Shown here: positions 46,866 through 55,481 of the stretch, one piece after another
How the letters are laid out: every line of letters starts with the position of its first letter
Position numbering within the stretch: the stretch's first letter is position 1
Origin: JBCCTX01 sp964652565
GTDB lineage: Bacteria; Bacteroidota; Bacteroidia; J057
Direction of reading: 5' to 3'
DNA: 64,000 bases
NCBI GenBank assembly: GCA_964652565.1
Contig: CAZZEC010000007.1
Span: 10,905-74,904, forward strand
Notes under the pieces: model-generated
Seen by the model: only the letters and a program-made list of their open reading frames with translations
Told to the model about the DNA's origin: nothing
The model's database searches: none
Program-made: the position numbers and the translations under genes

Positions 46866-48770
46866 ATGAAGGACAAACAACTACTCATACCACGATTATT
46901 AATAGGAATAGGTATACTCACGATTACTTTGATCGGATTTTCGTTCATACCTATAACAGATTCTCCTACTCCAGTACAAGATGAGATTCCCAAATTGGAT
47001 AATCCCATGTCAGTGGATTATTTGAAAAAAAACCTGAGAAAGAAACAGCCCAGACTCGTTGTCAATGCAGATATAGAGAAAAATCTTAGGAAAAAATTGG
47101 CCAGTGATCCGGTAGTAAAAAACATGTACGAAGCGATCAAATTGAATGCTACTGACATCATGGACGAACCCTTATTGGAACGAATTAAGATAGGCCGCAG
47201 GTTGTTGAGGGTATCAAGAGAAATGCTGTACCGCGTAAATATGCTTGGCATGGTATATCTCGTAGATAAGGACAAAGAGGTGCTCAATAGGATCAATGAT
47301 GAGGTGCTGGCTGTATGCAACTTCTCTGATTGGAATCCCTCTCATTACCTGGATGTAGCTGAAATGTCTATGGCCGTTGCTATGGCATTGGATTGGACAG
47401 CAGGAGATTTGCCTAAATCTACCATTGAAATGGCAAAAGAGGCATTGATTGAGAAAGGGATAACACCCAGTTATAATCCCAAAGGAAACACAGGTTGGGT
47501 TACTGGTACGAATAACTGGAATCAGGTATGCCATGGAGGGATGATTGCTGCAGCCATTACTATTGCTGAAGATGATCCCGAGCTTGCATCCAAAACTATT
47601 CATCGTGCATTGGAAGGAATGCCACATGCGTTAGTAGAATATGGACCTGATGGCACCTATCCAGAGGGCTCTACCTATTGGGGATATGGTACGAGTTTTT
47701 CCGTGGTAACTTCTGCTATGCTAGAGAGTGCATTTGGGACAGATTTTGGCATAGAAAATTACCCTGCTTTTAAAGAAAGTGCGGTATTCCGTGTGTTAAG
47801 CATTGCACCTACTGGAATGTATTACAATTATGCAGATTGTGGAGATAAAAGAAATGAAAATGGAGACATTACCCTGGCATGGTTTGCCGCAAAAACGGGT
47901 AATAAAGCTTTCTTTGAGGAAGAACGATTTTTGATGCCTCCTTCTGAAATGGGAGAGTTATCTCGAGTAGGAGGAGCTGGACTAGTCTGGATTTCTCAGT
48001 TTGAAGAAAAGGAATCTTCTCAGCTTCCCACAGCATGGAAAGGCGAAGGAGCCAATCCTATCGTCATCTTCCACGATGAGGATGACCCCAATCAATATTA
48101 TTTTGGAGGAAAAGGGGGAAGAGGGACCGTGAATCATGGAAATATGGATGGTGGATCTTTTATTTTTGAATTAAATGGAGTGAGATGGTCAGTAGATCCA
48201 GGAAATCAAAGTTATCACGATCTGGAAAAGACGGGATTCCAATTGTGGGGAAAATCTCAGAATGCTGAGCGTTGGAAACTACTCAATAAAAATAACTACG
48301 GTCACAGTACGCTAACTGTCAATGGAGCACTTCACGTAGTAGATGGACTTGCCACGATCTCTGATTTCAAAGATGGGAAGCAACCGGAGGCTACCTTTGA
48401 TTTGACGCCTGCCTTTGAAGGGCAATTAACAAGTGCCAGACGTCGGTTTGTCAAAGATAGTCCGACCTCTTTATTGATAGAAGATTTTCTCACAACTTCT
48501 GATGAAACAGAGGTGGTAACCTGGCAAATGATTACACGGGCGGAAGTAGATATAACGGAAACCGGTGCTTTACTTACTCAGGATGGTAAGTCTTTGAAAC
48601 TGGAAAATCTCACACACCCCGATATAAAAGTTTCTGTAGCATCGCTTGATCCACCTCCTTTTAAATTAGACAGAAGGTTGGATAATCTCAAGCGAATTGA
48701 ACTGATCATGCCTGCATATATTTTTGAGGAAGGGGAGAACAAGATAGCTGTTAGGTTGTCTGAGGGGTAG
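46866..48770 (+). CDS. Heparinase II/III-type polysaccharide lyase
   Basis: The 634-residue protein has an N-terminal membrane-like leader (IGIGILTITLIGFSF) and then an alpha/alpha-toroid (about 60-360): GTNNWNQVCHGGM (Asn216/Asn217, His223), EYGPDGTYPEGSTYWGYG, and a C-terminal beta-sandwich (about 380-630: HGNMDGGSFIFELNGVRWSVDPGNQSY, split by a Trp-rich loop). This is the usual heparinase II/III architecture, also found in several alginate- and ulvan-type lyase families, and acts by beta-elimination on uronic acids. The family number cannot be assigned from sequence. With the GH140-like protein, sulfatase and mannonate-dehydratase-like protein nearby, a sulfated uronate glycan is likely. 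The gene follows the susD terminator and may have its own promoter. Confidence 0.88.
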   Translation: MKDKQLLIPRLLIGIGILTITLIGFSFIPITDSPTPVQDEIPKLDNPMSVDYLKKNLRKKQPRLVVNADIEKNLRKKLASDPVVKNMYEAIKLNATDIMDEPLLERIKIGRRLLRVSREMLYRVNMLGMVYLVDKDKEVLNRINDEVLAVCNFSDWNPSHYLDVAEMSMAVAMALDWTAGDLPKSTIEMAKEALIEKGITPSYNPKGNTGWVTGTNNWNQVCHGGMIAAAITIAEDDPELASKTIHRALEGMPHALVEYGPDGTYPEGSTYWGYGTSFSVVTSAMLESAFGTDFGIENYPAFKESAVFRVLSIAPTGMYYNYADCGDKRNENGDITLAWFAAKTGNKAFFEEERFLMPPSEMGELSRVGGAGLVWISQFEEKESSQLPTAWKGEGANPIVIFHDEDDPNQYYFGGKGGRGTVNHGNMDGGSFIFELNGVRWSVDPGNQSYHDLEKTGFQLWGKSQNAERWKLLNKNNYGHSTLTVNGALHVVDGLATISDFKDGKQPEATFDLTPAFEGQLTSARRRFVKDSPTSLLIEDFLTTSDETEVVTWQMITRAEVDITETGALLTQDGKSLKLENLTHPDIKVSVASLDPPPFKLDRRLDNLKRIELIMPAYIFEEGENKIAVRLSEG

Positions 48771-48774
48771 ATTA

Positions 48775-48816
48775 GACGACTGACGACTGACGACTGACGA
48801 CTGACGACGGATGACA
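48775..48816 (+). repeat. GACGACT heptamer tandem repeat (locus A)
   Basis: Just 4 bp after the lyase stop there are four copies of GACGACT followed by GACGACG and the variant GATGACA, all on the coding strand. The same GACGAC core occurs downstream of other stop codons at 36.7, 37.9 and 59.6 kb. Confidence 0.85.
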
Positions 48817-48836
48817 GAAAAAGGTAATTTTCATTA

Positions 48837-48880
48837 AAAGGGGAAGTCTCATAAGTCGACTTCCCCTTTCAAGTTTTTTT
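48837..48880 (+). terminator. Hairpin terminator after heparinase-type gene
   Basis: A 12-bp perfect stem (AAAGGGGAAGTC / GACTTCCCCTTT) with a 9-nt loop is followed after CAAG by a run of seven T. It ends the rightward sigma-to-lyase transcription unit. Confidence 0.85.
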
Positions 48881-49047
48881 CTGTTTTTAAAAATGCTGCG
48901 CTAATTTTTTAAAACTAATAAATTCTCTTTCTTTTTCAATCTAGTATTTAAGGCATTTTTAACAACTTTTCGAAATAACTAGCTTCTGAGACAGCCTCTT
49001 TTGATGAGTAAATGAAATAATGAATTTTTTCCGGAAACTCACGTTAT

Positions 49048-50478
49048 TTACACATAATCGGAAAAATTAAATTTGTAGTCAAAGAGTTTGTTGTATATAT
49101 CTATAGAATACTGATTAAGACCAGAATCGATGTCTAATATATTTTTTGAGGTCGGAATATACGGAGTGATAGGGTTTATATAAAAATTAATATTTAAATA
49201 ATTAAATAACCCTTTAATAAGTTCATTAGGATGATTTGCTAAGTCATTATTATCAATAAGCAAGATATTTTGATATCGTTCATCTATTAAAATATTCAGT
49301 AAGTATTCGTAATAATATATCCAAATTTCTACCCAATAATTAATAGATGTCAAGGGGTATTGTGAGTTGAAATTGTCTTTATCAAACAAGAATACTTTGT
49401 GATCAAGACCAAATTCGTGGTGGCATAGCCAATTCATATAAGTTCTTGTAAATTCATCTTCTTTTTGGATAGTACAAAACTGTTGATGCTGAGTTAATAA
49501 AGATACAGCATGTGTATGAGGCTCTCTAAATAGGAATATGGCTCTAAATTCCTTTGAATGTTCTGTTAAAGATTTAAATCTAAGGAGTAGATTGTTATTT
49601 TTCGCCAGGTAAAATGATTTATTGTTTCTGCTAGACCGTATAAGTTTTTGATAATTTATGTATTCGTTAAATACAGAACTATTAATGTGATGTTCTAATA
49701 AATATTTGTCAGTGATGTAGGAATTATTTGTGAAAACTTTAAAAAAAAATTCCTCGAAAGCCTCAATAGATTTGTAGTGGATATAGATTTTATCTTGGTG
49801 TTTTCTTTCCTTGAGTTTACCTTTTTTGGGATGGTAAATTTTCCTCCAAAGACCAGGAGATATTAAAAAAGGCATATTAGCGTATGTAAGGGAATGGAAC
49901 TCTCCTAAATTATACAATAAAGAAGTGAGGGCAGTAGTACCTGATCGTGCAAGGCCTGATACAATGAAAAACCGAGTATCTGGAGAAGATAGTTTTTGTG
50001 CGAAAATCCTTTTTTCAACATTGAATAAAAGCTTTGATAAGTTATAGTGATTCAATGAAATATTATGTAGTAATTTTGCTGATTTTGTGTATAGATTTGG
50101 CTTTCTTAACGAGGAGAAAATGATAAAAGGTAAAATAGATCCCAATGTTGAGCTTAAGATTAATATTGGGATACTAAGTTTTAAGTTTATTAAGCTTGAT
50201 ACATCAAATTTTAGAAATATCAGCATTGGGAATAATGAAGCTATACAGATCAACAACAACAAAATCAGAGCTTTCGATAAAGAGGTAATCAATATTATAT
50301 TTTGTTGAATTAATTGATTTTGTTTTTGTTCCTCAAGAATATCTTTGGCGAGGATAATGTCTAATGTGGCTATAGTATTGAGAGAAAGATTATAAAATAT
50401 ACTTCTCACGTTAATTAACCCCATAGAAAAAATGGAAGCCCCAAGGAATACCAATGAATAATGAATTAATTCTTCCAT
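49048..50478 (-). CDS. Membrane-anchored PAPS-dependent sulfotransferase
   Basis: The 476-residue protein has three or so membrane segments in its first 122 residues (about 8-24, 62-90, 101-122), unusual for this family, and a sulfotransferase domain after about 165. The PAPS 5'-phosphate loop is VSGLARSGTTAL (175-182), and the 3'-phosphate site is FLFREPHTHAVSLL (Arg318, Ser326), both canonical. Members move sulfate from PAPS to hydroxyls of sugars, lipids or proteins. The gene is visibly AT-rich and rich in Ile, Asn and Lys compared with its neighbours, suggesting a different origin. It is the last of three co-directional genes with a 53-residue membrane protein and an arylsulfotransferase-like protein; its start overlaps the small gene by 13 bp. 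Confidence 0.85.
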   Translation of the reverse strand: MEELIHYSLVFLGASIFSMGLINVRSIFYNLSLNTIATLDIILAKDILEEQKQNQLIQQNIILITSLSKALILLLLICIASLFPMLIFLKFDVSSLINLKLSIPILILSSTLGSILPFIIFSSLRKPNLYTKSAKLLHNISLNHYNLSKLLFNVEKRIFAQKLSSPDTRFFIVSGLARSGTTALTSLLYNLGEFHSLTYANMPFLISPGLWRKIYHPKKGKLKERKHQDKIYIHYKSIEAFEEFFFKVFTNNSYITDKYLLEHHINSSVFNEYINYQKLIRSSRNNKSFYLAKNNNLLLRFKSLTEHSKEFRAIFLFREPHTHAVSLLTQHQQFCTIQKEDEFTRTYMNWLCHHEFGLDHKVFLFDKDNFNSQYPLTSINYWVEIWIYYYEYLLNILIDERYQNILLIDNNDLANHPNELIKGLFNYLNINFYINPITPYIPTSKNILDIDSGLNQYSIDIYNKLFDYKFNFSDYV

Positions 50479-50627
50479 TTTTTAAAAACCCTCTTGCATA
50501 TATTCTTAAAAGTGCTCCAAAGGATTATTCCAATTGATAATAATATGATTGCGAAAATAATAATTACCAGAGCAATTGCTCCTACACTTATCCCAGGACC
50601 AAGGTATAAGAGAACATGAAATCCCAT
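50466..50627 (-). CDS. 53-residue single-pass membrane protein
   Basis: A short frame begins at ATG 50627, 12 bp after the stop of the arylsulfotransferase-like gene, and encodes 53 residues: a short start (MGFHVLLYLGPG), a long hydrophobic segment of about 26 residues (residues 13-38, including IIIFAIILLSIGIIL) and a basic tail (KNICKRVFKKWKN). Its stop lies 13 bp inside the sulfotransferase gene (TAA at 50466-50468). The hydrophobic span flanked by a basic tail and the tight spacing make chance unlikely, but the base composition of this AT-rich island raises the odds of spurious hydrophobic frames. Perhaps an accessory subunit holding the two enzymes together. Confidence 0.55.
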   Translation of the reverse strand: MGFHVLLYLGPGISVGAIALVIIIFAIILLSIGIILWSTFKNICKRVFKKWKN

Positions 50628-50639
50628 TTTTGTAAAGTA

Positions 50640-51971
50640 TTATAACATATTTAGATCTTCATATACGTGTATCCAAGTTAGTAGATGTACATATTCTTTG
50701 ATTTCAGTTCTAAATTGCTTCTTGTAGATAATTTTCCCTTGTGAGGAAATAACATATAATTTGCCTTCATCTTGAGACTCAATAACTACATCTCCATTTG
50801 ATAACCATTCTACTAAACCATCAGTCTCTGTAAAAATATTTTCTTCCTCAAATATAGGCTGTAAATATCTGGAAAATTTTAAACTATTAAAATTATGAAT
50901 TATAATTTGAGAGGATATTAAGGAGTCAATCGGTAAGTCAGTCAATTCAGTTTCTTTTTCGGTATTCTTTGGGTACTGAAATTCATTTATTGTATTATTG
51001 TTAAATATTGAGATACAAGAGTCATTTATTATATCAATATCATGCTGCTGGATAAAGGGTCCCGACAAAACATTTATTAACTTATTAGTCGAAGGTCGAA
51101 AGTGAAGTATGGCATTTCTATTTCTACAACTAAGAAATAAGTCTCCTTTTTTCCAATATTTACTGTCATTAAATACAGGTTGTATATCATTCAAATGTAT
51201 GGGATCATCAAAATTAAACCCGTAAATCAGACCTTGCATATCATTTTCAATAAGTAATTCTGCAACCCCTTTTTGATACAGTATGTTACCATTAACTGCG
51301 TCTATACTTAGTATGTAATCTTCAGTGAATCCAATTACATCTTTATTGAGGTTTCTAACATATCTACTTATGGGTAACTGATAGGGGTGAATCCCAATAT
51401 CACTTGCTGGAATCCATATATTTCCATTTGGCCCATAATTAGTTGAATGGTGAAATACATGTGATTTATTTAACCATACAATATTTGAGTTAGAATCCAA
51501 TTTCATCATGTACGGGCTAAAATCTAGATGGACTATAAGAGATTTTTCACTTGCAAGTAATGCATGAGAGGCTTTGCAATTTGGGAATTGCCGATGATAA
51601 GAAAAATCCACTTTTTCTTCATCAATAAACCATTCGTAAATCACTTGATTATTACGTAGGTTAATTAATTTAATAATCCAACCATTCTTATTTGTATCCC
51701 AAAATGCATTAGTGATATATAAATTATATGTTAGCCTATTGATCTCATCAAACGGTTTGGGATAGTATATATAGCTAGGAGGGATACCTACAAATTCATT
51801 ACTGGTTAATACACCTTTGATCCAAATTGGAAAATATGAGAAATTATATATTGGTTTTGTGAATATTCCTAGCTTTTTCCCTCCCAATCCAGTATACAAA
51901 ACCATACTACTGTACAAGCAAAGAAGAGTAATGCCCAATATGATGGAGGCAATAAGTCTTGCTATTTTCAT
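50640..51971 (-). CDS. Arylsulfotransferase (ASST)-like propeller, membrane-anchored
   Basis: The 443-residue protein has an N-terminal hydrophobic segment (about 5-30) followed by a propeller with ASST-family marks: HHSTNYGPNGNIWIPA, then KKGDLFLSCRNRNAILHF, then GPFIQQHDIDIINDSCISIFNNN, which parallel the 'RN.N...' and 'QHD...nG.i.iFDN' boxes of periplasmic aryl-sulfate sulfotransferases. In known enzymes a His is transiently sulfated and the donor is a phenolic sulfate rather than PAPS. Here His residues are present in the expected boxes (HH, QHD), but the active-site His cannot be named. AT-rich like the next two genes. It lies 18 bp downstream of the amidohydrolase gene on the same strand. 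Confidence 0.65.
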   Translation of the reverse strand: MKIARLIASIILGITLLCLYSSMVLYTGLGGKKLGIFTKPIYNFSYFPIWIKGVLTSNEFVGIPPSYIYYPKPFDEINRLTYNLYITNAFWDTNKNGWIIKLINLRNNQVIYEWFIDEEKVDFSYHRQFPNCKASHALLASEKSLIVHLDFSPYMMKLDSNSNIVWLNKSHVFHHSTNYGPNGNIWIPASDIGIHPYQLPISRYVRNLNKDVIGFTEDYILSIDAVNGNILYQKGVAELLIENDMQGLIYGFNFDDPIHLNDIQPVFNDSKYWKKGDLFLSCRNRNAILHFRPSTNKLINVLSGPFIQQHDIDIINDSCISIFNNNTINEFQYPKNTEKETELTDLPIDSLISSQIIIHNFNSLKFSRYLQPIFEEENIFTETDGLVEWLSNGDVVIESQDEGKLYVISSQGKIIYKKQFRTEIKEYVHLLTWIHVYEDLNML

Positions 51972-51989
51972 TCAAATTAGCCGTTATGT

Positions 51990-54900
51990 TTATTTGTTCG
52001 TGGAATTACTCATTACCCCAGGTAATCCCATAGGCACATTTCCATTCCATTGAAATTCAGGGGCAGAACGTTCTCTGGGATAAATCTCATCTAAGGTATC
52101 CCCTTCGTAGAGACGGCCATTTTTCATCACCCACTCAACCGTATTTGTATTTCTGATATTATCCAAGGGGTTTTCATTGAGGATCACGAGATCAGCCAGT
52201 TTTCCTGCTTCAATAGATCCTAAATCTTCATGAAGACCGATAGCCTTTGCACCTAAAATAGTTGCAGTTTTCAGCGCATTGTGGTTGGATATTCCTCCTG
52301 CTTGCATAGCCCAAAGTTCCCAATGGTAACCCAAGCCTTGCAATTGTCCGTGAGATCCTACACCGGAGATACCTCCTGCTTCTACAAGCTCCTTAACAAA
52401 TTCTGCATGTCTGCTAAAGATGTGCTCTTCTGGCATAAACCATCCCGGCCTCCTTCTGGATTTTGCATCCAGCTCAGATTTAGGCGTAAAATGAGCAAGC
52501 TTTTCATCGCCTTGTACATTTTCTTTCGCATAAAAGTAGTTTTCAGCCCAAGGCCCTCCATAAGCTACCAATAGGGTAGGGGTATAGGCTACCTGTGTTT
52601 CCACCATCAATTGCAACACATCATCATACAGTGGATAGATAGGGAATGCATGTTCATGACCTGGATAGGCATCTAATACCTGCGTCATATTGAGTTTAAA
52701 ATCCAATGCTCCTTCAGTAGTAGGCATAAGCCCTTGTTCTTTGGCGGCTTGTATGATCCACTGTCGATGTTGGCGATTACCTGCCATATACATCTTTATC
52801 GTTTTGGTGTTATAATACTCAGAATACTGCTTCAAAACGTTACGTGCGTGATCCAGACTGGTAATTCGATAGGCCCAAAATCCTACGCCGGGTCCTGTAG
52901 AATAGATTCGCGGACCATAGGTAATGCCTGCTTTGACCATGTCTCCATACGTCAGGACATCCGTAGTAGCCGTTTGGGGGTCACGAGTGGTAGTCACGCC
53001 ATACGCAAGGTTAGCTGCGTAAGCAGGTACTTCTTGTTTGTGTACACCCCAGTTGGGCCACATATGTGCATGCGTATCCACAAAACCTGGAACGATTGTT
53101 TTTCCACTGAGGTCTTTTACTTCTATGCCTTCAGGAATATCCAAGGTGCCTGAAGCGCCTACGGCTTTGATCCTTGCATTCTCAATCCAGATATCCCCTT
53201 TCTGAATAATTTCATCTCCTTTCATCGTGATTATTCGGGCATTTTTCAGTAGGATATTTCCTTGGGGAATATCATTTTCTGTCCATACTGTCACTCTTAT
53301 CTCTTTAGCTTTATACCCCTCATCTTCCTGGTCTTTATCGTCTTTCTCTTTATTTTTCTTCTTCTTCTTTTTATCCTCTTTGTCTTTTGCTTCGGCTTTT
53401 TTCTTTTCTTCTAATTCTTTCTTTACTCGTTTAGCTTCTTCAATGTCATATTCAAAAAAAGCATTCCCTAATGACCAGTATACTTTACCTGCATCTACAC
53501 TCCAGGAAGGGAATTCTCCCCCCAGTTCTGTAAGCTTCATGGAAGGAAATGCTGCATTGTCGGGTTTGGCAACATTAATCGATGGAGTTTCTTTTCCAAC
53601 ATAGGGAACAGTTACGATGTAGATCTCATTATTGATCTTCGCCAATGCTTTATCGCCTTCAGGTGCCATAAGGATCATAGATGCAGTCGAAGGTTTGGGT
53701 TTAGGTTCTTGCATCGAGGGCATAAGCATACCCATATGACTGTGATGTTCGTGTTGTTCTGCCGGATTTAAAGAGGGGAAAGTAGTGACACCCGTAATTG
53801 TTACATGGGCTTTTTCGTCGGTTCCATCCCAGCGCATAGAAATTAGCCCTTTTTCATTGTGGTACATGAATATCAGCTCTTTCTCTTTGACAAAATGGGG
53901 ATAGTCTCTGTCCCCTGATTCTTTTACCTGGGTAATTTCTCCTCCGTTTCCAGACACCCATGCAATAAAGGCTTGTGAACCAAAAGCAAAAGGACTGAAA
54001 GCATCCTTGTAAGACTGTGAAGGCCCCATGATGAACGCAATTCGGTTGGTATTGCTATCCCATGAAAGATGTTTGTATATCCCTCCTGCTGGAGTCAATC
54101 TTTCTGGAGTGGCAGTACTATCTAGAGATATTTTGTAAATATTTCCCTGGTCTCCTTCCCAGGTTGTGAAAGCTATATATTGACCATCGGGAGACCACGT
54201 GGGCATTGCTTCTGTAAATTCAGAGTTGGTAAGTCTACGAGGGGTACCGTTGGGATACTCCATCACGTATAGCTTATTAAGCGCAGTAAATGTGAGATGT
54301 GTACCTTGTGGTGATACGGCAACATCTCGGATCTGATTTACCTTAAAATGACTGGTATCAGAAATAGGAAAGGTAAACCTCACTTCTGGCCCTAACTGGA
54401 TATCTTCCTCAATGCTAAATGGAATCACTTCTGAAGGACTCCCATCCATGGCAATACGATGAATCTTCCCTCCAAATGAAGCAATGAGATGCTTACTATC
54501 AGGGGTAAATGACATAGCAGGATATACACCTAATCGAGCCCTTGATTCCTGTTCATCTCGCTGCACTGGATAAGCGAGCCAGGATTCTTCTCCAGTTTCC
54601 AGATTTCGTTTGATCAGACCTGTTTCCGTATTGTATCGAGTGCCGTATACCAGCCATTTTCCATCTGGGGATAGTGTGGGAGCAAAGGCTGATCCATATC
54701 TATTGGTTTTAGTTATAATCTCGCCCGTCTCTCTATCATATGTGGCTAATTGGTACTGAGGGAGTTGAGCATTGTATTGCCAGTCTCCATTTCTTCTTGA
54801 GAGCCATATATATCGCTCATCAGGACCAAAGGAAGGTTCTATAAACTTATGTGCTTCTGGCTTTTTGATCAATTGTACCCCGCTGCCACCTTCTTTGTGA

Positions 54901-55391
54901 TACATATACAATTTAAGGTTTCTTCTTCCTTTAGATACCACTAAATAATTACCATCTGGAGTCCATTCTGCTGATTGCATATAATCGGTCTTTTCTTTGG
55001 TGATCTGAGTAGAATCTCCAGACGCTACTTCCATGATCCAAATGTTCTCATTTCCGTCACGGTCTGAAGTAAATGCGATATGTGTACCATCGGGACTAAA
55101 CTTGGGATGTGTATCAAATGCTAAATCTTTAGTGATTCTTTTTGCTTTGCCCCCTTCTACAGGAAGCAAATAGATGTCTCCCAACAAATCAAATGCTATG
55201 TGTTTACCATCGGGGCTTACATCTAGTGAAATCCATGTCCCTTCTTCTGTTTCCAGGGTAAAAGATCGATCTGTTTCAAGGGGTAATCCCTTATCCTTTT
55301 TCTCTTCTGATTGGGCTAGAACTTGTAGCCATGGGCATATCATGCATAGTAGTACAATACCATGGATGCTCTTATGATATATCCGTTTCAT
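51990..55391 (-). CDS. TolB-propeller/amidohydrolase fusion, exported
   Basis: The 1133-residue protein has a signal peptide (IVLLCMICPWLQVLAQ). Residues about 40-640 form repeated TolB/WD40-like blades (SPDGKHIAFDLLGDIYL, SPDGTHIAFTSDRDGNENIWIM, SPDGQYIAFTTWEGDQG). A Lys/Glu/Asp-rich linker (about 655-690, including KKKKKKNKEKDD) then joins to an imidazolonepropionase-like amidohydrolase (about 705-1120): PGFVDTHAHMWP (first metal His pair), GVTTTRDP, GVGSHGQLQG and a dedicated Asp/His set near GLHEDLGSIEAGKLADLVI. Such exported fusions in Bacteroidota probably act on peptides or lactam-like metabolites; the function is unverified. The linker is long, low-complexity and intrinsically disordered. 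Confidence 0.85.
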   Translation of the reverse strand: MKRIYHKSIHGIVLLCMICPWLQVLAQSEEKKDKGLPLETDRSFTLETEEGTWISLDVSPDGKHIAFDLLGDIYLLPVEGGKAKRITKDLAFDTHPKFSPDGTHIAFTSDRDGNENIWIMEVASGDSTQITKEKTDYMQSAEWTPDGNYLVVSKGRRNLKLYMYHKEGGSGVQLIKKPEAHKFIEPSFGPDERYIWLSRRNGDWQYNAQLPQYQLATYDRETGEIITKTNRYGSAFAPTLSPDGKWLVYGTRYNTETGLIKRNLETGEESWLAYPVQRDEQESRARLGVYPAMSFTPDSKHLIASFGGKIHRIAMDGSPSEVIPFSIEEDIQLGPEVRFTFPISDTSHFKVNQIRDVAVSPQGTHLTFTALNKLYVMEYPNGTPRRLTNSEFTEAMPTWSPDGQYIAFTTWEGDQGNIYKISLDSTATPERLTPAGGIYKHLSWDSNTNRIAFIMGPSQSYKDAFSPFAFGSQAFIAWVSGNGGEITQVKESGDRDYPHFVKEKELIFMYHNEKGLISMRWDGTDEKAHVTITGVTTFPSLNPAEQHEHHSHMGMLMPSMQEPKPKPSTASMILMAPEGDKALAKINNEIYIVTVPYVGKETPSINVAKPDNAAFPSMKLTELGGEFPSWSVDAGKVYWSLGNAFFEYDIEEAKRVKKELEEKKKAEAKDKEDKKKKKKNKEKDDKDQEDEGYKAKEIRVTVWTENDIPQGNILLKNARIITMKGDEIIQKGDIWIENARIKAVGASGTLDIPEGIEVKDLSGKTIVPGFVDTHAHMWPNWGVHKQEVPAYAANLAYGVTTTRDPQTATTDVLTYGDMVKAGITYGPRIYSTGPGVGFWAYRITSLDHARNVLKQYSEYYNTKTIKMYMAGNRQHRQWIIQAAKEQGLMPTTEGALDFKLNMTQVLDAYPGHEHAFPIYPLYDDVLQLMVETQVAYTPTLLVAYGGPWAENYFYAKENVQGDEKLAHFTPKSELDAKSRRRPGWFMPEEHIFSRHAEFVKELVEAGGISGVGSHGQLQGLGYHWELWAMQAGGISNHNALKTATILGAKAIGLHEDLGSIEAGKLADLVILNENPLDNIRNTNTVEWVMKNGRLYEGDTLDEIYPRERSAPEFQWNGNVPMGLPGVMSNSTNK

Positions 55392-55481
55392 AGTAGCAAT
55401 ATTAGGTAAATTAGTGATTGTAACATTTCAAAAGGGTAGATAGCTTATTATTTCCATTACTACCCAGTGATGTATTAAAAA

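Noticed and set aside
53227..53604. Plus-strand frame of 125 codons rich in Ser and Phe
   Set aside because: It is the antisense shadow of the Lys/Glu-rich linker in the amidohydrolase fusion.
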